A stretch of DNA of 13,950 bases, taken from contig CAYXZQ010000044.1 of NCBI GenBank assembly GCA_964469935.1, positions 1 through 13,950 on the forward strand. The letters run 5' to 3'. The notes under the pieces were generated by a model. The model was not told the origin of the DNA. It worked only from the letters and a program-made list of their open reading frames with translations, and ran no database searches. Within the stretch, counting starts at the first letter, position 1; every line of letters starts with the position of its first letter. Below, piece after piece: positions 11,177-13,950 of the stretch. The stretch comes from CAYXZQ01 sp964469935. GTDB lineage: Archaea > Nanobdellota > Nanobdellia > Woesearchaeales > DSVV01. Position numbers and translations under genes: made by a program.

Positions 11177-11188
11177 CTTTATATATCC
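11177..11188. promoter_or_regulatory. TATA element, strong on plus and readable on minus
   Basis: Plus strand CTTTATATAT (11177-11186) fits the archaeal TTTATATA consensus and would start transcription near 11208 for the 7-TM gene (leader of about 60 nt). The minus strand reading GATATATAAAGG could start a transcript near 11157 into the candidate structured leader. Confidence 0.55.
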
Positions 11189-11247
11189 CTTATCAAGGCA
11201 AAATCTATAATTCAAATGCATAAAATTTAAAAAAAGCAGCCGTGTCG

Positions 11248-11261
11248 CACCTTAAAGGTGG
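11248..11261 (+). promoter_or_regulatory. SD of the 7-TM gene within a small hairpin
   Basis: AGGTGG (11256-11261) is 5 nt before GTG 11267. CACC (11248-11251) can pair with GGTG (11257-11260) across a five-base loop, partly hiding the SD. The spacing favours GTG 11267 over the in-frame GTG at 11258, which would lie inside the SD. Confidence 0.5.
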
Positions 11262-11266
11262 GTAAT

Positions 11267-11938
11267 GTGGGGTTCGTTTTCGGTCCAAGCTGGTTTTACA
11301 GCATAGGTTTCGGCTTCGGGATATTTTCGTTCCTCGTGACCCTGCTAATCGCATTCTACAGCCTCAAGGTCTACAACATCACCAGGGACAGGAGATACCT
11401 CTATTTCACTCTCGCTTTCCTCTCAGTGACAGCATCCTACATAATAAGGGCAGCTGCCGATTATGTCGCATACACTCACCTCATAGGAAGGATACCCAAT
11501 ATCACGCAGGCTCTCTCAAAGGTCGCGTCGATATCGCTTCTGTACAGCATCGCATACTTCATACACGTATTTCTCATGCTTGCAGGCTTCATGATACTTG
11601 TCGCAGTATTCATGAGGATAGACAATATCAGGACAGTATCCCTGCTCTTCATCCTTCTGCTGTTCATCTCATTCCTTTCCCAGAGCACGTTCTTCGCTTT
11701 CCATGTGTCCATGATCATAATGCTTCTATACATCGTGATTCACCTTTTCCACAACCATTCAAGGATACGAAGGGTGAACTCTTTTATCGTGCTCTATTCC
11801 ATGCTTGCGCTCCTAGTCTCCCAGGTGTTCTTAGTGCTCGTAAACTTGGACAGGATTTATATCGTGGTGGGAAACGTGCTTCAGCTTGCCGGATTCGTCC
11901 TGCTGCTTCTAAACATGGTGCTGGTGTTCAGAAAATGA
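11267..11938 (+). CDS. Seven-transmembrane-helix protein of unknown function
   Basis: A 223-residue integral membrane protein that is almost entirely hydrophobic. Probable helices lie at about 10-33, 44-63, 90-116, 122-138, 141-161, 171-193 and 197-220, with basic loops (KVYNITRDRR at 34-43, HNHSRIRR at 162-169) that by the positive-inside rule face the cytoplasm. No enzymatic motif, Cys cluster or retinal-type Lys motif is evident. It resembles the small 7-TM sensor-like proteins common in archaeal genomes. The next gene on the same strand is a small winged-helix protein, a pairing that suggests a membrane sensor and its transcription regulator; this is inference from context. The start GTG 11267 is chosen for SD spacing; GTG 11258 would add three residues. 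Transcription is probably from the TATA box at 11177. Confidence 0.8.
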   Translation: MGFVFGPSWFYSIGFGFGIFSFLVTLLIAFYSLKVYNITRDRRYLYFTLAFLSVTASYIIRAAADYVAYTHLIGRIPNITQALSKVASISLLYSIAYFIHVFLMLAGFMILVAVFMRIDNIRTVSLLFILLLFISFLSQSTFFAFHVSMIIMLLYIVIHLFHNHSRIRRVNSFIVLYSMLALLVSQVFLVLVNLDRIYIVVGNVLQLAGFVLLLLNMVLVFRK

Positions 11939-11968
11939 TAGCCTGCTCAATCAGCTTTCGCGACTACC

Positions 11969-11997
11969 AATTTTTCATCGGGGTGAAAAATTGAAAG
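11969..11997 (+). repeat. 29-bp hairpin repeat, copy 1
   Basis: Exact copy of 12025-12053. It consists of AATTTTTCA, loop TCGGGG, TGAAAAATT, then GAAAG: a perfect 9-bp stem with the SD GGGGTGA spanning loop and 3' arm. A TTG start codon (11991-11993) lies at the end of the stem. Confidence 0.95.
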
Positions 11998-12050
11998 TTC
12001 ACTCACTTAAGGTTCGTAACCTTAAATTTTTCATCGGGGTGAAAAATTGA
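11991..12050 (+). CDS. Possible 19-codon upstream ORF overlapping the winged-helix start
   Basis: TTG at 11991 has the same GGGGTGA-x4-TTG initiation context as the winged-helix gene because both lie in the duplicated repeat. The frame encodes a basic 19-residue peptide (MKVHSLKVRNLKFFIGVKN) and ends at TGA 12048-12050, which overlaps the TTG start at 12047-12049. A ribosome on this ORF would open the second hairpin, so it could couple or gate translation of the regulator. It may also be only a by-product of the duplication. Confidence 0.35.
   Translation: MKVHSLKVRNLKFFIGVKN
12007..12025 (+). repeat. Perfect inverted repeat between the two hairpin repeats
   Basis: TTAAGGTT-cgt-AACCTTAA is an 8-bp dyad in the 27-bp spacer. 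It could be a third RNA hairpin or, as DNA, an operator for a dimeric winged-helix protein such as the one encoded directly downstream. Confidence 0.85.
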
Positions 12051-12053
12051 AAG
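12025..12053 (+). repeat. 29-bp hairpin repeat, copy 2 (contains the start of the winged-helix gene)
   Basis: Identical to 11969-11997. The SD GGGGTGA (12036-12042) and the TTG start (12047-12049) of the winged-helix gene are both within the hairpin, so folding would control access to the initiation site. Confidence 0.95.
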
Positions 12054-12319
12054 AAAAGAGGTCGAGGCTTGACATAATCCATGACATAATGCTTGCGATC
12101 CAGAAGAGGCGCGGGAAGATAAAACCGACTCACCTACTCTACAAGTCCAACCTCTCCTACCAGAGGATGAACGCCTACCTTGACGAGCTCATCGAGAAGG
12201 GACTCGTGAAGAAGGATTTCGACGACAAGAACAAGTTCTTCATCCTGACGGACAAGGGATACAATTTCCTTGCGGAGTTCCAGAGGATAAGGGAGTTCCA
12301 GGACAGCTTCGGGCTGTGA
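12047..12319 (+). CDS. Small winged-helix transcription regulator (HTH_45-like)
   Basis: A 90-residue winged-helix protein of the common archaeal type: helix 1 RLDIIHDIMLAIQ (7-19), helix 2 KPTHLLYKSNL (26-36), recognition helix SYQRMNAYLDELIEKGLV (37-54) and a beta-wing ending FFILTDKGYNFLAEFQ (64-79). It should bind DNA as a dimer and act as a regulator; target unknown. The start is TTG 12047, with the SD GGGGTGA four bases upstream inside an exact duplicated hairpin. The first in-frame ATG (M15) would remove helix 1. It follows the 7-TM gene by 108 bp and may form a sensor-regulator pair with it. The palindrome at 12007-12025 is a candidate autoregulatory operator. Its stop is 10 bp from the convergent phosphatase gene. 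Confidence 0.85.
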   Translation: MKEKRSRLDIIHDIMLAIQKRRGKIKPTHLLYKSNLSYQRMNAYLDELIEKGLVKKDFDDKNKFFILTDKGYNFLAEFQRIREFQDSFGL

Positions 12320-12329
12320 GATCCTGTTT

Positions 12330-12737
12330 CTAGATGCCTGCAACCAATCCTTTTACCATCAATTCAATCCTGTCCCTGACACCACAATAGAATTGATAGT
12401 CCCTGTATTTGGTATCAGGAACATCCCAAATCTCCACTTTGCCTGAGCCTGTAAGGTAATCAGGCAGGGACCGGGTGTCCATCACAACCACCCTGTCTGC
12501 ATTGACAACCATGTCAAGAGTCAGCCGTTTCCTGAAGCTTCCTTCAATATCAATACCCTTCTCTACCATGCATCGTATTGTGTACTCAGGAGGGCTTTCG
12601 CGCTTTTTCTCTGTCTCTTCCCTGACCCTGGTGCCTGCGCTTGTCGCATAGTGGCTGCCTCCCGCAAGCATGTTGAAATACGCCTCGGCCATCTGGCTTC
12701 TTGCCGCATTCCCACCGCAGACGAACAGGACCTTCAT
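12330..12737 (-). CDS. Low-molecular-weight protein tyrosine phosphatase / ArsC-like protein
   Basis: A 135-residue protein with the CX5R phosphate-binding loop at its N-terminus: C7 to R13 in FVCGGNAARSQMAEA, the typical start of this family. The general-acid loop is WDVPDTKYRDY (104-114), with D105/D108 as candidates. The family includes tyrosine phosphatases and thioredoxin-coupled arsenate reductases. Resolving Cys positions for the arsenate reductase reaction are uncertain: C56 and C118 are the only other Cys and are not in the usual paired arrangement, so phosphatase activity seems at least as likely. An in-frame upstream extension exists, but ATG 12737 lies 26 nt from a TATA box and begins right at the first strand, so it is the real (leaderless) start. 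It is transcribed divergently from the ModE-like gene. Confidence 0.88.
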   Translation of the reverse strand: MKVLFVCGGNAARSQMAEAYFNMLAGGSHYATSAGTRVREETEKKRESPPEYTIRCMVEKGIDIEGSFRKRLTLDMVVNADRVVVMDTRSLPDYLTGSGKVEIWDVPDTKYRDYQFYCGVRDRIELMVKGLVAGI

Positions 12738-12756
12738 CCGGCCTGTGTTCTGTCTT

Positions 12757-12768
12757 GAATATAAAAAT
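12757..12768 (-). promoter_or_regulatory. TATA box of the LMW phosphatase gene
   Basis: Minus strand ATTTTTATATTC, centred about 26 nt before ATG 12737, which supports the shorter start and leaderless transcription. Confidence 0.65.
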
Positions 12769-12795
12769 GTTCTTATGGACAATCAGGTGTTTTAC

Positions 12796-12812
12796 CGAAA
12801 AGAATTTAAATA
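12796..12812 (+). promoter_or_regulatory. BRE/TATA promoter of the ModE-like regulator and moaA
   Basis: CGAAAAG (12796-12802) followed by AATTTAAATA (12803-12812). The predicted start is near 12834-12838, a few bases before the GTG/ATG start. It is nearly the same element as the lipoprotein-operon promoter at 4374-4389. Confidence 0.65.
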
Positions 12813-12841
12813 CATATCGCTCCCTTGGATAAAAAAAGGTG

Positions 12842-13150
12842 ATGGGAATCAGGCTGACGTACAACTACAAGATATGGCTGGAATATGATAGGAAACCCCT
12901 GCTTGGTATCGGCAGGTACAATCTTCTCAAGAACATCAAGAGAACGAGTTCTCTAAAGATCAGCGCTGAGAAACTCGGCATATCATACAAGACAGCATAT
13001 AATTATATCCGTAAGATAGAGAAGCATCTGGGCAATAAGATAATCGAGTCGCACAAGGGGGGGAAGGATGCGGGAGGCTACACGAAGCTGGCGCCTGCAG
13101 GCGAGATGCTGATAAAGAAATACGAAGAGGTGGCGAAAAAATTGCATTGA
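12842..13150 (+). CDS. Single-domain ModE-like (LysR-type HTH) regulator
   Basis: A 102-residue DNA-binding protein. After a 25-residue N-terminal stretch that includes a KIWLEYD strand, the ModE-type winged helix follows: LLKNIKRTSSLKISAEKLGISYKTAYNYIRKIEKHLG (28-64), then a Gly-rich wing GGKDAGGYTKLAPAGEMLIKKY (73-94). ModE regulates molybdate transport and cofactor genes. Full-length ModE has C-terminal Mop domains that bind molybdate; this protein ends after the helix, so it cannot sense molybdate in that way. Its stop is five bases from the moaA ATG (or overlaps an alternative TTG start), a clear operon link to molybdenum cofactor synthesis. The start is ATG 12842; the GTG just before it (12839) overlaps GGTG and would add one residue. 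The TATA box places transcription only a few bases upstream. Confidence 0.87.
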   Translation: MGIRLTYNYKIWLEYDRKPLLGIGRYNLLKNIKRTSSLKISAEKLGISYKTAYNYIRKIEKHLGNKIIESHKGGKDAGGYTKLAPAGEMLIKKYEEVAKKLH

Positions 13151-13155
13151 CAGAC

Positions 13156-13950
13156 ATGTCCGGAAGGAAGATCGATCACCTGAGAATCTCGCTCACGAAC
13201 AGGTGCAACCTGGATTGCTTCTACTGCCATAAGGAAGGCAATGGGGATTCTGTCAGTGAGATGGACACTTGGCAGGTGCGCAAGGTTCTCGAAGAGGCCA
13301 GGGCCTCTGGCATCATGACAATCAAGTTCACAGGAGGCGAGCCGCTGCTGCGCAGGGACCTGTATGAAATAATCAGCCATGCAAGAGAGCTGGGGTTCTC
13401 TGACATAAGCCTGACCACGAACGGGACGCTTCTTGATGTGCATGCCCTGGAACTGAAAAAGGCAGGGCTTGAGAGAGTAAACATCGGCTGCGATTCCCTC
13501 ACAGGCGTACTGCCGAAGAACATCGAGAGGCTCAGGAACGGCATACTGTCTGCAAAAGATGCTGGCCTCGGGGTAAAGCTCAACATGGTGGTGCTCAAGG
13601 GCATCAATGACAGCGAGGTATTCGGGATGCTCGGGTTCTGCATGGGCAACGGCATCAATCTCCAGCTCATCGAGCTTGTCGAATGCAAGAATCATGACAT
13701 TTTCTTCTGTCCGCTTGAGGACATTGAAAGGCTGCTCTCTTCAAAGGCAGATGACATGGCCATCAGGGACATGCAGAGAAGGAAGAGGTTCTTCTTCGGC
13801 GACGTGTTTGTCGAGACAGTGAGGCCAAGCAGGGAGTTCTGCGAGAGCTGCAACAAGATAAGGATCACTGCTGACGGAAGGATTAGGCAGTGCCTGATGA
13901 AGGACACGGGAATAATCGATTTCTCAGGCACAGACTCGATACTTGCGTCA
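13156..13950 (+). CDS. moaA: GTP 3',8-cyclase MoaA (radical SAM), 3'-truncated by the window edge
   Basis: The first 265 residues of MoaA, which converts GTP to 3',8-cyclo-7,8-dihydro-GTP, the first step of molybdopterin synthesis. The radical SAM cluster is C17-x3-C21-x2-C24 (RCNLDCFYC). The SAM-binding GGEP is in IKFTGGEPLLRRDL (56-69), with LTTNGTLL at 86-93. The second, GTP-binding 4Fe-4S cluster is C229-x2-C232 with C246 (FCESCNKIRITADGRIRQCL). The frame remains open at 13950; most of the protein is present. ATG 13156 is used here. TTG 13147, in frame and overlapping the upstream TGA, would give an N-terminus nearer the family's usual length and is a real alternative; neither has a clear SD at normal spacing. 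It is cotranscribed with the ModE-like regulator. Confidence 0.94.
   Translation, partial: MSGRKIDHLRISLTNRCNLDCFYCHKEGNGDSVSEMDTWQVRKVLEEARASGIMTIKFTGGEPLLRRDLYEIISHARELGFSDISLTTNGTLLDVHALELKKAGLERVNIGCDSLTGVLPKNIERLRNGILSAKDAGLGVKLNMVVLKGINDSEVFGMLGFCMGNGINLQLIELVECKNHDIFFCPLEDIERLLSSKADDMAIRDMQRRKRFFFGDVFVETVRPSREFCESCNKIRITADGRIRQCLMKDTGIIDFSGTDSILAS

Larger units (their letters stand above)
10911..11266. other. 356-bp intergenic region rich in inverted repeats
   Basis: No large gene is convincing here. It contains the TrxR promoter (10931-10943); a perfect palindrome TCACCGGTGA (10978-10987); a hairpin TGCCCCCAC-tatc-GTGGGGGCA (10989-11010); a palindrome GTGATATCAC (11070-11079); an 11-bp inverted repeat (11099-11109 with 11147-11157); a TATA box readable on both strands (11177-11188); and a CACC-GGTG hairpin around the SD of the next gene (11248-11260). 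A small SD-led ORF lies on the minus strand at 10971-11069. Confidence 0.7.

Noticed and set aside
10950..11210. 86-codon plus-strand ORF in the intergenic region
   Set aside because: No SD or correctly spaced TATA, and it reads through hairpins, an oligo-T run and the 7-TM gene promoter; the peptide has no recognisable pattern.
11969..12053. Calling a CRISPR array
   Set aside because: Only two repeat copies, one short palindromic spacer, no cas genes, and the second repeat includes the SD and start codon of a gene. A regulatory duplication explains it better.
12738..12782. 15-residue N-terminal extension of the LMW phosphatase
   Set aside because: It runs through the gene's TATA box, and the family begins directly with the beta-strand before the CX5R loop.
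13078..13695. 205-codon minus-strand ORF opposite moaA
   Set aside because: Antisense shadow of the radical SAM gene with all its Cys motifs on the plus strand.

Overview
The window reads as a mid-GC archaeal chromosome segment. Almost every gene or operon start is preceded by a BRE/TATA-type element. At five genes it lies 26-29 nt before the start codon, the spacing of leaderless archaeal mRNAs; the other starts carry GGTGA- or GGAGGT-type Shine-Dalgarno (SD) sites. The gene set (HerA-type ATPase, archaeal winged-helix regulators, NYN nuclease, archaeal MoaA, surface papain-like protease with a C-terminal anchor) fits an archaeon. Small unrecognised proteins and the poly-Gly/WxC surface module recall DPANN or other poorly sampled lineages, but the phylum cannot be fixed from this sequence. 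I see no tRNA, rRNA, IS element or cas gene.

Layout. 1-111: C-terminus of an unidentified protein. 265-702: stand-alone CheY-like receiver, convergent with an HD-domain phosphohydrolase (699-1349, minus). 1413-2180: unrecognised Cys-containing protein. 2294-4315: HerA-like ATPase. From a divergent promoter region, 4425-7615 encodes a DUF333 lipoprotein translationally coupled to a 979-residue cell-surface papain-like protease that itself begins with a DUF333 domain. 7688-8176: a small coiled-coil protein and a small zinc-binding protein. 8161-9219 (minus): GH15 (glucoamylase/trehalase-type) catalytic domain. 9326-10910 (minus): thioredoxin reductase-like flavoprotein overlapping a NYN-domain nuclease.

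10911-11266 is a 356-bp stretch without a large gene. It holds a divergent promoter, several perfect inverted repeats, and on the minus strand a possible structured leader RNA followed by an SD-led 32-codon ORF. Next come a 7-TM protein (11267-11938) and a small winged-helix protein (12047-12319). Between these two lies an exact 29-bp repeat in two copies; each copy is an SD-bearing hairpin, and the first drives a short upstream ORF whose stop overlaps the winged-helix start. 12330-12737 (minus): low-molecular-weight phosphatase/ArsC-like protein. 12842-13950: single-domain ModE-like regulator followed by MoaA, which runs off the window.

The most unusual signals are regulatory: the duplicated SD hairpin with overlapping uORF at 11969-12053, and the leader-like RNA structure at 11070-11157. 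Next is the DUF333 lipoprotein/DUF333-protease pair. Gene functions rest on motifs read by eye; no database search was run.
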